40,901 bases of DNA from an uncultured Eggerthellaceae bacterium (GCA_904420215.1 CAJFUR010000168.1:1-40901); one strand, 5' to 3'. Shown: positions 16,646 through 25,336, counted from the stretch's first letter. A program made the numbers and translations. Notes: a model not told the origin generated them from the letters alone.

Positions 16646-16683
16646 ATTGTAGCACGAAAGTGCCGCGATTGCGAGGGGGGGGG
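16646..16683 (-). promoter_or_regulatory. Promoter of the 26-residue peptide with abutting poly-C tract
   Basis: On the minus strand TCGCAA (16669-16674), 17 bases, TACAAT (16646-16651). Nine C (G on the plus strand, 16675-16683) directly touch the -35 box, so slippage could change promoter strength. The 57-base leader contains CCGGGCGGCATC, a word also present in the convergent small RNA. Confidence 0.6.
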
Positions 16684-16861
16684 AAGGCGAATGCACTAGA
16701 AGCGTTCGCGCCTTCTCGATGCGCGCGTCTTTCCCGCTGCCCCGTTTCCCTGCGATGGCCAGAGGACGGGGACGCTTGTGCTGCCGTGACGCAGCGAAAA
16801 ACGTTACGTTACGGCAGCTGGATGCAGGCCGAAGGCGCGGGTTCTGCCGCCCTTGCCGTCT

Positions 16862-17872
16862 TTACGTCTGCTGGCGCTGCTCGGGGACGGACAGGTCGTA
16901 GGAGACCACGAGGGTTCCCCAGTCGAACCCGGCTTGCGCGGCGGCGAAAAGGGCGAGCGCGGTGCCGCAGGCCAGAAGTGCGGCGGCCGCAGCGAGGGTG
17001 ACCTTGCGTGCTGGGGACAGGAGAACCTTCCGGCATTTGGCGTTCGTGCTCGCAACTGTCCCGCCCGCCGCACCTGCGCGCGCCGTCGCCCCCATGTTCG
17101 CTTCCGCCTCCATGTCTGCGCGCGCCGCTTCCGCGTCTACGGGTGCTGGGCCGCTTGCTGCGCCGGCGTCGGCTCCCGCGCGCGGGTCCGCCTCCACGCC
17201 AATCCCCGCTCTCGCAGCCGCGTTTGCGCCCATGGCGCTTGCGCGCGTCGTCGCCCCGGCGCCAATGCCCGCTTCCGCAGTTCCCGTCGTGGGCTTCACG
17301 AAGCGGCTTTTCAGCCAGCTGCCGAACTTCCCGGTGAGGCCCGCGAGGCGCTTGCTGGCGGACAGCGCGCCGAACAGCGCGAACAGTCCCACGCCGCTTG
17401 CCACAAGGCCGACGCCCATTTGGAACGCCCCGGCCGCCGCCTGCCCATGGGCCGCGCCCCATGCAAGCGCGCACGCGCCGAGTGGCGCGCACAGGACGAG
17501 GGCTGCCACCGTCAGCCACAACGCCGCGATGCACAGCCAGATGCACAGATACACGCCCGCGACGGCCAAGGCAAGTGCCAGCGCAAGGGGCACCCAAACG
17601 GGCGACAGCGCCGCCAGCAGCACGACGTTCAGGGCGCGGCTGCCGGTGCTGGCTTTCGCCATGGCTTTCGGCACAGGCGGCAGTTCGGCTATGATCTGCG
17701 CCGCAATGGCATCGACAGGTCCCAAGGCCGCCACGGCGTCTTCCTCGCGCATGCCGTCCTCCATGCGGTCGGCGATCATTTCCTCGTAGAACGCCACCGA
17801 TTGCTCCACCTCGTGGGACGGCAGCTTGCCAAGCGCGCGTCTGAGCGCCCGCGAGAATTCGGTCCCGTTCAT
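16862..17872 (-). CDS. DUF1700-like membrane protein
   Basis: A 336-residue protein. The N-terminal cytosolic part (MNGTEFSRALRRALGKLP...YEEMIADRMEDGMREEDAVAALG) matches the helical start of DUF1700 proteins. Next come several hydrophobic helices (VVLLAALSPVWVPLALALAL, and CIWLCIAALWLTVAALVL), a roughly 110-residue Ala/Gly/Thr-rich linker, and a final membrane helix (AAAAALLACGTALALFAAAQ). DUF1700 proteins are regularly encoded with PadR regulators and may sense or respond to membrane stress; the mechanism is unknown. The start overlaps the padR stop (ATGA), so the two are co-translated. The linker is unusually long. Confidence 0.8.
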   Translation of the reverse strand: MNGTEFSRALRRALGKLPSHEVEQSVAFYEEMIADRMEDGMREEDAVAALGPVDAIAAQIIAELPPVPKAMAKASTGSRALNVVLLAALSPVWVPLALALALAVAGVYLCIWLCIAALWLTVAALVLCAPLGACALAWGAAHGQAAAGAFQMGVGLVASGVGLFALFGALSASKRLAGLTGKFGSWLKSRFVKPTTGTAEAGIGAGATTRASAMGANAAARAGIGVEADPRAGADAGAASGPAPVDAEAARADMEAEANMGATARAGAAGGTVASTNAKCRKVLLSPARKVTLAAAAALLACGTALALFAAAQAGFDWGTLVVSYDLSVPEQRQQT

Positions 17873-18183
17873 TGGTTGGCACCTCGCTTCACGTAGTCGT
17901 AAAGGGACATGACGTCGTCCTGTTCGTTCAGGAACTCCCGGATGTGGGCGCGCCCGGCGTCGGTGATGCGGTAGTACTTGCGCAGCCGCCCGCCGTGCTC
18001 GACGGAGTACACCGTCAGAAGCCCCGCTGCCTCCAGTCGTTTGAGCAGGGGATAGAGGGTCGATTCGGTGAGGTTCAGCACGGCGGGCACGTCCTTGACT
18101 ATCTGGTAGCCGTATGAGTCCTGCCGGCCGATTGAAGCGAGCACGCACACCTCCAGAAACCCGCGCTTCATCTGTGCGTCCAT
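17869..18183 (-). CDS. PadR-family transcriptional regulator
   Basis: A 104-residue winged-helix repressor. The PadR signature is clear: GYQIVKDVP, then LTESTLYPLLKRLEAAGLL and GGRLRKYYRITDAGR. AAAGGAGG lies seven bases before ATG 18183; an upstream in-frame start at 18204 is less likely because it would place the ribosome site inside the gene. It is followed directly by the DUF1700-like gene. The promoter at 18203-18235 carries an ATGT/ACAT dyad typical of PadR operators, so autorepression is expected. The inducer is unknown. Confidence 0.92.
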   Translation of the reverse strand: MDAQMKRGFLEVCVLASIGRQDSYGYQIVKDVPAVLNLTESTLYPLLKRLEAAGLLTVYSVEHGGRLRKYYRITDAGRAHIREFLNEQDDVMSLYDYVKRGANQ

Positions 18184-18202
18184 CCGTATACCTCCTTTCG
18201 CC

Positions 18203-18235
18203 ATATACTATATGTAACATAGTATATGACGTCAA
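18203..18235 (-). promoter_or_regulatory. padR promoter and operator
   Basis: On the minus strand TTGACG (18230-18235), 17 bases, TATAGT (18207-18212). The AT-rich dyad ATATACTA...TAGTATAT with central ATGT/ACAT (18203-18227) covers the -10 and the spacer and fits PadR half-sites. It is one of the few AT-rich islands in the region. Confidence 0.75.
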
Positions 18236-18831
18236 GAAGTGTGGGAGAGCAACCAGCGGAAGGAAAGGAGCGGCGCAGGGGCGGATGCGGACGGTGTTCG
18301 AGGTGGGACGGTCGGGAGGTGGGTGGCGGATGGGCACGGCGCGCAGGAGCGCGGGCGAAAGGAGTCGAACTGCGGGGAAGGGGTTCGTTCGGGCAACAAG
18401 CAACAAGCAACAAGCAACAAGCGTCGGGCGTCTTGCGTGTTCGCTGATAAAATGGCGCGCGTTGCGGCTTGAGCGCCCCTGCGCGCCGCCGCTTTGCTAT
18501 CATGGACACCGTTGAATGTTGCCCGCCCCGTGCGCCGCGCCTCGACAGCGCAGTGCGGCTGCCGCCCGCCGCCCCATGGCCCTGCGGGCCGCCCGCATCC
18601 TGCGACGTGCCGGCTGCCCTGCGACGCGCCCGACGGCCCGGCTGCCCTGCGGCCCCGCACCCGGCGCCCCGCGACCCGACGGCCCGCCGTCCCGCGACGC
18701 GCCCGACGGCCCCGCGGCAAGCGCCCGCGGCCCGACGGCACCGTCGCCCTGCGGCGCGTCCGGCGCCCGGCGGCCCGCAGGCGTGTTGGCGCGCGGGGGC
18801 GGGCGAAGCGAGAAGGGAAGAGCGAACCCCC
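18236..18831. other. Long leader/intergenic region before gatC
   Basis: About 600 bases without a supported gene. It contains four perfect copies of GCAACAA (18393-18420) and an extended -10 (TGCTATCAT, 18496-18503) likely serving gatCAB. A very C/G-rich tract at 18536-18790 includes the 19-mer GCGACGCGCCCGACGGCCC twice exactly (18621-18639, 18694-18712) and a shorter third copy (18671-18685). Open frames here read as Arg/Pro/Ala low complexity and are not convincing. Confidence 0.5.
18393..18420 (+). repeat. 7-bp tandem repeat (GCAACAA x4)
   Basis: Four perfect heptamer copies in non-coding sequence between padR and gatC. It is a likely variable-number repeat because the unit is perfect. 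Confidence 0.9.
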
Positions 18832-19143
18832 ATGACCCAGCATCTCACCGAACGCGACGTGCGCGGCATTGCGGAATATGCGCGCATCGGGCTTTCCGAC
18901 GCCGAGGTGGCGCAGATGACCATCGACCTGAACGCCATCATCGACAGCCTGAAGCCCATCACCGAATACGACCTCGCGGGCGTGCCGCCCACGTTCCATC
19001 CCATCGGGGGTCTCTCGAACGTCATGCGCGAGGACGCCGAAGAAGCCGGCTTCCCGCAGGCCGTCGCCTTGGAGAACGCGCCGAAGCAACAGGACGGGTG
19101 CTTCCTCGTGCCGTCCATTCTGGGCGAAGGGGGCGATCGCTGA
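18832..19143 (+). CDS. gatC: Asp-tRNA(Asn)/Glu-tRNA(Gln) amidotransferase subunit C
   Basis: A 103-residue subunit that links GatA and GatB in the enzyme converting misacylated Glu-tRNA(Gln) or Asp-tRNA(Asn) to the correct amide form. Family features: ERDVRGIAEYARIGLSDAE, then a linker ending in NVMREDAEE and FLVPSIL. AGAAGGGAAG precedes the ATG. The stop overlaps the gatA start (TGATG), giving coupled translation. A cell with asnB makes free asparagine separately; GatCAB is the likely route to Gln-tRNA(Gln). Confidence 0.95.
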   Translation: MTQHLTERDVRGIAEYARIGLSDAEVAQMTIDLNAIIDSLKPITEYDLAGVPPTFHPIGGLSNVMREDAEEAGFPQAVALENAPKQQDGCFLVPSILGEGGDR

Positions 19144-21071
19144 TGGCCGCGACGCGCGACGCGTTCGCCTGCATGGGCGTGCGCGACATCCAGGCGGGCC
19201 TCGCCGCCCGCGAGTTCAGCGCCCGCGAGGTGGCCGCATCCGCGCTCGATCGCGTGCGCGCCCTCGACGGCGCCACCCACGCCTTCTTGGAAACCACCGA
19301 GCAGATGGCGCTCGAACAGGCGGAAAAGATCGACGCGGCGCTGTCTGCGGCCGTCGCGTCGGTCCCGGGCGCGGGCGCGGCTGGGGCTGCCGGCACCCGC
19401 GCCGCCGCCGAGGCCGCCGGTGCCGCGCTTGCCGCATGCGGCCCGCTTGCGGGCGTGCCCGTGGCGTTCAAGGACAACATGAACCTTGCGGGCACGCACA
19501 CCACCTGCTCGTCGCGCATGCTCGCCGCCTATGTGTCGCCCTACACGGCCACGTGCGTGGCGCGCGCCATCGAGGCGGGAGGCATCCCGCTCGGCAAGCT
19601 GAACATGGACGAGTTCGCGTTCGGCAGTTCCACCGAAACGAGCGCCTTCGGCCCCAGCCGCAACCCGTGGGACCTCCAGCGCGTCCCCGGCGGCTCGTCG
19701 GGCGGCAGCGCGGCCGCCGTGGCCGCGGGGCTGGCCACCGTCACGCTCGGCAGCGACACGGGCGGCTCCATCCGCCAGCCGGGCAGCTTCTGCGGCGTCG
19801 TGGCCGTGAAGCCCACTTACGGCGTGGTCAGCCGCTACGGCGTGGTGGCTTTCGGAAGCTCGCTCGACCAGGTGGGCCCGTTCGCGCGCTCGGTGGCCGA
19901 CGCGGCGCTCGCGCTCGATGCCATAGCCGGTCGCGACCCGCTGGACTGCACCAGCCAGGAGGCGGGCGCGGGCTTCGCGGAGAACCTTGCCGAGGGGGTG
20001 CGCGGCATGCGCGTGGGCGTGGTGCCCGCGTTCATGGAGGCCAAGGGCCTCACGCCCGAGGTGCGCGCGAAGGTGGAGGAGGCCGCCGGGCACCTGCGCG
20101 CCCTCGGCGCGGACATCGTTGAGGTGGAGCTGCCCAACGCCCAGGCTGCCATGAGCGCCTACTACGTGCTGGGGCCGTGCGAGGCGTTTTCCAACCTGGC
20201 GCGCTTCGACTCCGTGCGCTACGGCTACTGCGATCCCGGCCACGCCGACTTGGGCGGCCAGTACGAGGCCAGCCGCGCGAAGGGCTTCGGCCCCGAGGCG
20301 CGCCGGCGCATCATGCTGGGAAGCTACCTGCTTTCGGCGGGCGTGTACGAAACCTACTACTACCCGGCGCAGCAGGTGCGCACGCTCATCACGCAGGATT
20401 ACGCGCGCGCCTTCGAGCAGGTGGACTGCATCCTCGCGCCCGTGTCGCCGCGCACGGCGTTTCGCTTCGGCGAAGTGTCCGACCCCACGGACATGTACCT
20501 GTCCGACATGTTCACCATCTCCATCAACATCGCGGGCAACGGCGGCATGAGCCTGCCGGTGGGCCTGGGCGCCGAAACGGGCTTGCCCGTGGGCGTGCAG
20601 CTCATATCTCCGCAGTTCAAAGACCATAACATGCTGCGCGTGGCCGCCGCCTTGGAAACCGTGTACGGCCCTGCGCCGGTGGCCCCCGACTTCCGCGAAT
20701 GCGCAACCTTCGAAGCCCCCGCTGCCATTCCCGACGCCGCCGAAGCCGTCCCCGGCAAAGACCTGCCGGGACTCGCCACGGACGGGGATGCCGCCGCGGG
20801 CGCCCCGGTGCAGGGCGCAACGAACAAGGAAAAGGGAGGTTCCCCCATGCGAAGCGAAGGCTGCGAAGCTTCTGAGCGCAGCATGGCGGAACCTCCCGCC
20901 CCGCAAGTCAAAAGGGGAGGCGAAGGAGGAAGGGCGTCTTCCGCGGCGCCCACAAAGCGAGTTCCGCACGAGCAGGGCAGTCCGGTGGACTGCCCTGGCG
21001 AGCCAGGACTGTCTGAGCGACTGGGCGCTGCGGAAGACGCCCGGTCGCAGGTCGAAAAGGCAGGTGAGTAA
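19143..21071 (+). CDS. gatA: GatCAB amidotransferase subunit A with a repeat-derived C-terminal extension
   Basis: The glutaminase of the tRNA amidotransferase. The amidase-signature core is intact: KDNMNLAGTHTTCSS holds the catalytic Lys, and VPGGSSGGSAAAVAAG and GSDTGGSIRQPGSFCG hold the Ser-cisSer pair. A normal GatA ends near residue 490-515. Here about 125 further residues follow, and much of that extension is made of palindromic DNA elements read in frame: family I at 20834-20897 (residues 564-585) and family II at 20932-21042 (residues 597-633). The extension is probably disordered. Codons continue to TAA one base before gatB, and the gatB ribosome site (AGGTGAG) lies in the last codons of the extension. 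An Ala-rich insertion occurs near residues 75-95. Confidence 0.94.
   Translation: MAATRDAFACMGVRDIQAGLAAREFSAREVAASALDRVRALDGATHAFLETTEQMALEQAEKIDAALSAAVASVPGAGAAGAAGTRAAAEAAGAALAACGPLAGVPVAFKDNMNLAGTHTTCSSRMLAAYVSPYTATCVARAIEAGGIPLGKLNMDEFAFGSSTETSAFGPSRNPWDLQRVPGGSSGGSAAAVAAGLATVTLGSDTGGSIRQPGSFCGVVAVKPTYGVVSRYGVVAFGSSLDQVGPFARSVADAALALDAIAGRDPLDCTSQEAGAGFAENLAEGVRGMRVGVVPAFMEAKGLTPEVRAKVEEAAGHLRALGADIVEVELPNAQAAMSAYYVLGPCEAFSNLARFDSVRYGYCDPGHADLGGQYEASRAKGFGPEARRRIMLGSYLLSAGVYETYYYPAQQVRTLITQDYARAFEQVDCILAPVSPRTAFRFGEVSDPTDMYLSDMFTISINIAGNGGMSLPVGLGAETGLPVGVQLISPQFKDHNMLRVAAALETVYGPAPVAPDFRECATFEAPAAIPDAAEAVPGKDLPGLATDGDAAAGAPVQGATNKEKGGSPMRSEGCEASERSMAEPPAPQVKRGGEGGRASSAAPTKRVPHEQGSPVDCPGEPGLSERLGAAEDARSQVEKAGE
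20834..20897. repeat. Palindromic element family I, copy 2 (inside gatA, reversed)
   Basis: Arms GGGAGGTTCCCCCATGC (20834-20850) and GCATGGCGGAACCTCCC (20881-20897) pair over 17 bases with one mismatch. The loop contains GAAGGCTGCGAAGCTTCTG, the reverse complement of the family I core with one change. It is the same core as at 2580-2605 and 38824-38847, with unrelated arm sequence. Confidence 0.72.
20932..21042. repeat. Palindromic element family II, copy 1 (inside gatA)
   Basis: Outer arms GGGCGTCTTCCGCGGCGCCC (20932-20951) and their complement at 21023-21042 pair with one mismatch. Conserved blocks: CACAAAGCGAGTTCCGCACG (20951-20970) and AGGACTGTCTGAGCGACTGG (21005-21024). Between them is a perfect inner hairpin (AGGGCAGTCC, loop GGT, GGACTGCCCT; 20974-20996). 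The same two blocks occur in hisH with different arms and a different inner stem. Confidence 0.85.
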
Positions 21072-21072
21072 C

Positions 21073-22647
21073 ATGCGCAAGCTCGAAGAGGTCCTGCAGG
21101 ACTGGGAGGCCGTCATCGGCCTCGAGATCCACGCCGAGCTCACCACGCTCGAAACCAAGATGTTCTGCAACTGCAAGCTGGAGTTCGGCGCCGAGCCCAA
21201 CACGCACACCTGTCCGGTGTGCCTGGGCCTGCCGGGCGCGCTGCCGGTGCCGAACAAGGCCGCCATCGAGTCCATCGTGCTGGCCGGCCTTGCCACGAAC
21301 TGCGACATAGAGAAGCGCACGATGTTCTACCGCAAGAACTACATGTACCCCGACATGGCGAAGAACTTCCAGACCACGCAGGGGCCGGTGGCCTTCTGCA
21401 TGCGGGGGCATCTGGACTTGGACGTGGACGGCATCGCCGCCAAGGAGCGTCCCGGCGCGCTTGGGCGCGAAGTGGGCGAGGCGTGGGAGAACGCCGTGCG
21501 CACCGACGAGGGCTACACGGCGCACGTGGGCATCACGCGCATTCACATGGAGGAAGACGCGGGCAAGATGGTGCACGTGGGCGGCGGCGAGGGCCGCATC
21601 GCCGGTGCCACGCACAGCCTGGTGGACTACAACCGCGCGGGCACGCCGCTCATCGAGCTGGTCACCGAACCCGATTTGCGCACGCCCGAGGAAGCGCGCC
21701 TGTTCATGCAGAAGCTGCGCCAGATTTATCTGGCACTGGGCATTTCCGACTGCTCCATGGAGGAGGGGAGCCTGCGCTGCGACGGCAACGTGAGCCTGCG
21801 CCGGCGCGGCAGCGGGAAGCTGGGCGTGAAGACCGAACTCAAGAACATGAACAGCTTCAAGAACCTGCACGACGGGCTGGCCTACGAAATCTGCCGCCAG
21901 GCCGAGGTTCTGGAGGAAGGCGGCCAGATCTACCAGGAGACGCGGCATTGGGACCCGTCGGCCAAGCGCACCATCGTCATGCGCGTGAAGGAGACGGCCG
22001 ACGACTACCGCCTGTTTCCGGAGCCGGACTTGGCGCCCTACGACCTCACCGACGAGTTCGTGGAGCGTGTGCGCGCGAAACTGCCCGAGCTGCCCGACGC
22101 GCGTGCGGCACGCTTCGCCCAGACGTTCGGACTTGCGGCCTACGACGCGCGCCATCTGGTGGAACACCGCTCCACGGCCGACTTCTTCGAGGCGTGCATG
22201 GAATGCGCCGGCGAAGACGCCGCCGCGCTTGCGAAACCGGTGGCGAACCTGGTCATCAACGACGTGACGGCGTGGCTGAACGCGCAAAAGGGGGCCAGCC
22301 TGCAGGCGTCGCCCCTCACGCCCGCGCGCGCGGTGGCGCTCGTGCGGCTGGTGAGCGCGGGCGAGCTTTCCTCCAAGCAGGGCAAGGAGGTGTTCGCCGC
22401 CGTTCTGGAAGAAGACAGGGACCCCGCCGCCATCGTGGAGGAGCGCGGGATGAAGCAGGTGAGCGACGCGGGCGCCATCGAGGGCGTGGTGGACGCGGTG
22501 CTCGCTGCCAACCCCGACAAGGTGGAGCAGTACCGCGGCGGCAAGACCGGGCTTCTGGGATTCTTCGTCGGCCAATGCATGAAGGAAATGCGCGGCCAGG
22601 GCAACCCCAAGGTAATCAACGAACTCCTGGCCAAGAAACTGGGCTAG
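21073..22647 (+). CDS. gatB: GatCAB amidotransferase subunit B
   Basis: A 524-residue tRNA-binding and kinase subunit. The N terminus (WEAVIGLEIHAELTT, MFCNC, CPVCLGLPGALPV) carries the zinc-binding cysteines and catalytic-domain signatures. YMYPDMAKNFQ, EEDAGKMVH and DYNRAGTPLIELVTEPD follow. The C-terminal YqeY-like tail ends NPKVINELLAKKLG. It begins one base after the gatA stop. Length is normal and no insertions are seen, in contrast to GatA. Confidence 0.97.
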   Translation: MRKLEEVLQDWEAVIGLEIHAELTTLETKMFCNCKLEFGAEPNTHTCPVCLGLPGALPVPNKAAIESIVLAGLATNCDIEKRTMFYRKNYMYPDMAKNFQTTQGPVAFCMRGHLDLDVDGIAAKERPGALGREVGEAWENAVRTDEGYTAHVGITRIHMEEDAGKMVHVGGGEGRIAGATHSLVDYNRAGTPLIELVTEPDLRTPEEARLFMQKLRQIYLALGISDCSMEEGSLRCDGNVSLRRRGSGKLGVKTELKNMNSFKNLHDGLAYEICRQAEVLEEGGQIYQETRHWDPSAKRTIVMRVKETADDYRLFPEPDLAPYDLTDEFVERVRAKLPELPDARAARFAQTFGLAAYDARHLVEHRSTADFFEACMECAGEDAAALAKPVANLVINDVTAWLNAQKGASLQASPLTPARAVALVRLVSAGELSSKQGKEVFAAVLEEDRDPAAIVEERGMKQVSDAGAIEGVVDAVLAANPDKVEQYRGGKTGLLGFFVGQCMKEMRGQGNPKVINELLAKKLG

Positions 22648-22765
22648 ACCGGGCATCGGCGGTTGGCAAGGGGGCTTCCGGCATCCTTGGCGACCGCCTG
22701 CGAGGTTCTGCGATGATTCTGGTTCGCGGCGTAAGGCGTTCGATGTGGCGTGAAAAGGAGTTCTT

Positions 22766-25336
22766 GTGGCCGACAACGATTACGTTCAGGTATGGGAAGA
22801 ATCTCAAGAATACGAGCTCGATCTTTCCGATTCGGGGAAAATCATAGACTTTCTTGAACCCGAAAAAGAGAGGCCAAACAAAGCCGAAGAACGCGTGAGG
22901 CAAAGAATAGCTCGCGTGCTCCATTTCGAATACGGGTATCCCAAGGAGTTGATGTGCTTCGAAGCCCCCATTCGTATGGGCAGGGATTTGAGGCATGCGG
23001 ACATCGCCATATACGCAAGCCCTGCGGCGCGCGTCCAGAAGGATCAAGGAAAGATTCTTCTGGTGTGCGAAGTGAAGGCTCCCGAAATCAAGGAGTGCGA
23101 CGGACAGCTCGTCTCCTACGTTTCGGCTTCTTCGGCCGAGGGGGGATTGTGGACCAACGGCACGCAAGTGGTCTATGTGCACAAGGATGCGGTTGCGGGG
23201 AAGATACAGGGCTACATGGGCATTCCTCGATACGGAGAGGCGTGGGACAGCATTGGACGGCTGGACAAGTACAGTCTTTCGACTCCCGTCGATCTCAAAC
23301 TGGTGTTCAAACGGTGCCACAACGAACTCTACAAGGACGGCGCTTATTCCGAAGACATAGCGCTCGACATGGTGCGGATCATTCTTGCGAAGATAGAAGA
23401 CGAGTGTTCCAGCAGCGAGAGGTGCGAGTTCTACATTACGCCCAGCGAATTCGGGTCGGCCGAGGGGAGGAAAGCCGCATGCAGGAGAGTGCGCACGCTG
23501 TTCTCGTCCGTGAAGGCAAAGTACCCCGAGGTGTTTTCCGAATCCGAGGAAATCAACGCAAGCGACAAGACGCTAGCCATCGTGATCAGCAGTCTTCAGA
23601 TGTATTCCCTGCTCGATGCTCCTTACGACGTGATAGGGACGGCATACGAGACATACGTTGCTTCTCATTTGAAAGGGGAGCGCGGGCAATACTTCACCAA
23701 CCGGCTTGTCATCGACATGATGGTGGACATGGTGGATCCTCGCCCTGGGCAAGTGGTGCTCGATCCCGCCTGCGGATCCGGTGGGTTCCTGATCGCTTCG
23801 ATGAACCATGCTCTCGAGGAGATCGAGGCGATGTCCATTTCCTCAATGGCCAAAGAAAAGAAGAAAGGCGAGGTTGCTTCCAGCCTGTACGGCGTCGATG
23901 TGACGAAAAAGCTGGTGAAGGTCGCAAAGGCAAACATGATGCTTGGCCACGACGGTCACGGCGGCATCATTCACCACGACAGCTTGTCCGACTTCGAAAG
24001 CTTTCCGGCGCTTTTTTCGGAACGGGCCGGAGAGGGCAAGCCTCATTTTATTCTGACGAATCCCCCTTTTGGCGCAGGGCATGACACGCGCATCAAGGAC
24101 TCCGCGGTTCTTTCGCATTTCAAAATCGGCCATGTCTGGCAAGTGACGGAGAACGGGGAGGTGCAGTACTCGGACGCTCTCAACACGAACCAGGGCGTTG
24201 CTCCCGAGCTGCTTTTCTTGGAGCGGTGCATCCAGTGGGTTGCCGATGGGGGCGTGGTGGGCATCGTCATGGCAAAAGGCCAGCTGGACAACAAGGAAGC
24301 GCTTGCCGCAAGGAAATTGCTGCTGGACAGCTGCCGCATTCTTGCGGTCGTGAACTTGCACGAAGACACGTTCGAGCCGTTCTGCGGGTCGAAGGCTTCT
24401 GTGATCATTGCCCAGAAAGGGGCCCATCCGGACGCTTATCCCGTTTTCATGGCGATTTCCAACAAGATTGGGCAGACGTCTCGCGGCGTGCCGGTGTTCA
24501 AGCGCGACGATCAGGGTCGCTACATTCTCGAAAATGGGGAAAGGGTTCTCGACGAGGATCTGTCGGACATTGTGCTCGCTTATCGAGCCTTTAGGAAAGG
24601 CGAGCTCAAAGAGACGGCGTTTCGGTTTTCGGTCAGCTCGACTCAATTCCTGCAGGGCAGTTTCTCCCTCAATCCCGTTCAATACCTGCCTGCCCATTCC
24701 GACGCCCAGAAGCGGGTGCTCGAACTGGGCGAGACCGATGATTTCGAACTGCGCAGGATAGGGGACATAGCCACGAGGGTGTTCAATGGTCCCCGGTTCG
24801 TGAGACCTTATGCCGAGGAAGGCGTTGTTGAGGGGCCGGGTATTGTCAAGTATTTTACCGGCACGGCCATCACCCAGATAAAGGCGGAAAACGTCAAATA
24901 TCTCGATAGGAACAAAGCAACGCCTTTGCAAAACCGCCAGCTCGACGAATTGACGGTCCACAAGGGCTACATTGTGGTGAGCGACAGCGGAACCATAGGG
25001 AGGGTTGACTACCTGAGGGCGCAGCACGACGGCTGTGTTGCCACGAATAATCTGATCAGGATTGTCATCGAGGACGAGTTCCTGCGCGGTTTCGTGTATC
25101 AGTATCTGAGGGGGCCTATTGGCCAAAAACTCCTGAAGAAGAATGTGTACGGGACGAATCAAGAACATTTGGAACCCTATATGGTCGCCGACATTCTGGT
25201 GCCCGTTCCCAAAGATCGCAGAATCGTGGAGGACATAGGCGGGATGGTCATCAGGGGAATAGAGAGCCTGGAAGAATGCGCAAGGTGCGAAACGGGTGCT
25301 TCCGCGCTCATGGATCAGCTCGTCACGGGTCAATGA
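22766..25336 (+). CDS. Single-chain restriction-modification enzyme (nuclease-methylase-specificity)
   Basis: An 856-residue protein combining three parts. An N-terminal HsdR_N-like nuclease has Asp79 and Glu102-x-Lys104 (HADIAIY, VCEVKAPE). A type I-like N6-adenine methylase follows, with motif I DPACGSGGFLI at about residue 333 and motif IV NPPFG at about 432. The C-terminal 200 residues form one HsdS-like target-recognition domain (GDIATRVFNGPRF, GYIVVSDSGTIGRVDYL, VPVPKDRRIVEDIG). This is a type IIG/IIL-style layout in which one chain cuts and methylates. GTG at 22766 follows AAAAGGAG. The gene is clearly lower in G+C than its neighbours and is flanked by housekeeping genes, suggesting horizontal transfer. 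All catalytic motifs are present. Confidence 0.85.
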   Translation: MADNDYVQVWEESQEYELDLSDSGKIIDFLEPEKERPNKAEERVRQRIARVLHFEYGYPKELMCFEAPIRMGRDLRHADIAIYASPAARVQKDQGKILLVCEVKAPEIKECDGQLVSYVSASSAEGGLWTNGTQVVYVHKDAVAGKIQGYMGIPRYGEAWDSIGRLDKYSLSTPVDLKLVFKRCHNELYKDGAYSEDIALDMVRIILAKIEDECSSSERCEFYITPSEFGSAEGRKAACRRVRTLFSSVKAKYPEVFSESEEINASDKTLAIVISSLQMYSLLDAPYDVIGTAYETYVASHLKGERGQYFTNRLVIDMMVDMVDPRPGQVVLDPACGSGGFLIASMNHALEEIEAMSISSMAKEKKKGEVASSLYGVDVTKKLVKVAKANMMLGHDGHGGIIHHDSLSDFESFPALFSERAGEGKPHFILTNPPFGAGHDTRIKDSAVLSHFKIGHVWQVTENGEVQYSDALNTNQGVAPELLFLERCIQWVADGGVVGIVMAKGQLDNKEALAARKLLLDSCRILAVVNLHEDTFEPFCGSKASVIIAQKGAHPDAYPVFMAISNKIGQTSRGVPVFKRDDQGRYILENGERVLDEDLSDIVLAYRAFRKGELKETAFRFSVSSTQFLQGSFSLNPVQYLPAHSDAQKRVLELGETDDFELRRIGDIATRVFNGPRFVRPYAEEGVVEGPGIVKYFTGTAITQIKAENVKYLDRNKATPLQNRQLDELTVHKGYIVVSDSGTIGRVDYLRAQHDGCVATNNLIRIVIEDEFLRGFVYQYLRGPIGQKLLKKNVYGTNQEHLEPYMVADILVPVPKDRRIVEDIGGMVIRGIESLEECARCETGASALMDQLVTGQ

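Noticed and set aside
18516-19142. Upstream in-frame extension of gatA
   Set aside because: It overlaps gatC completely and translates as Pro/Arg/Ala-rich noise; the start overlapping the gatC stop is the natural one.
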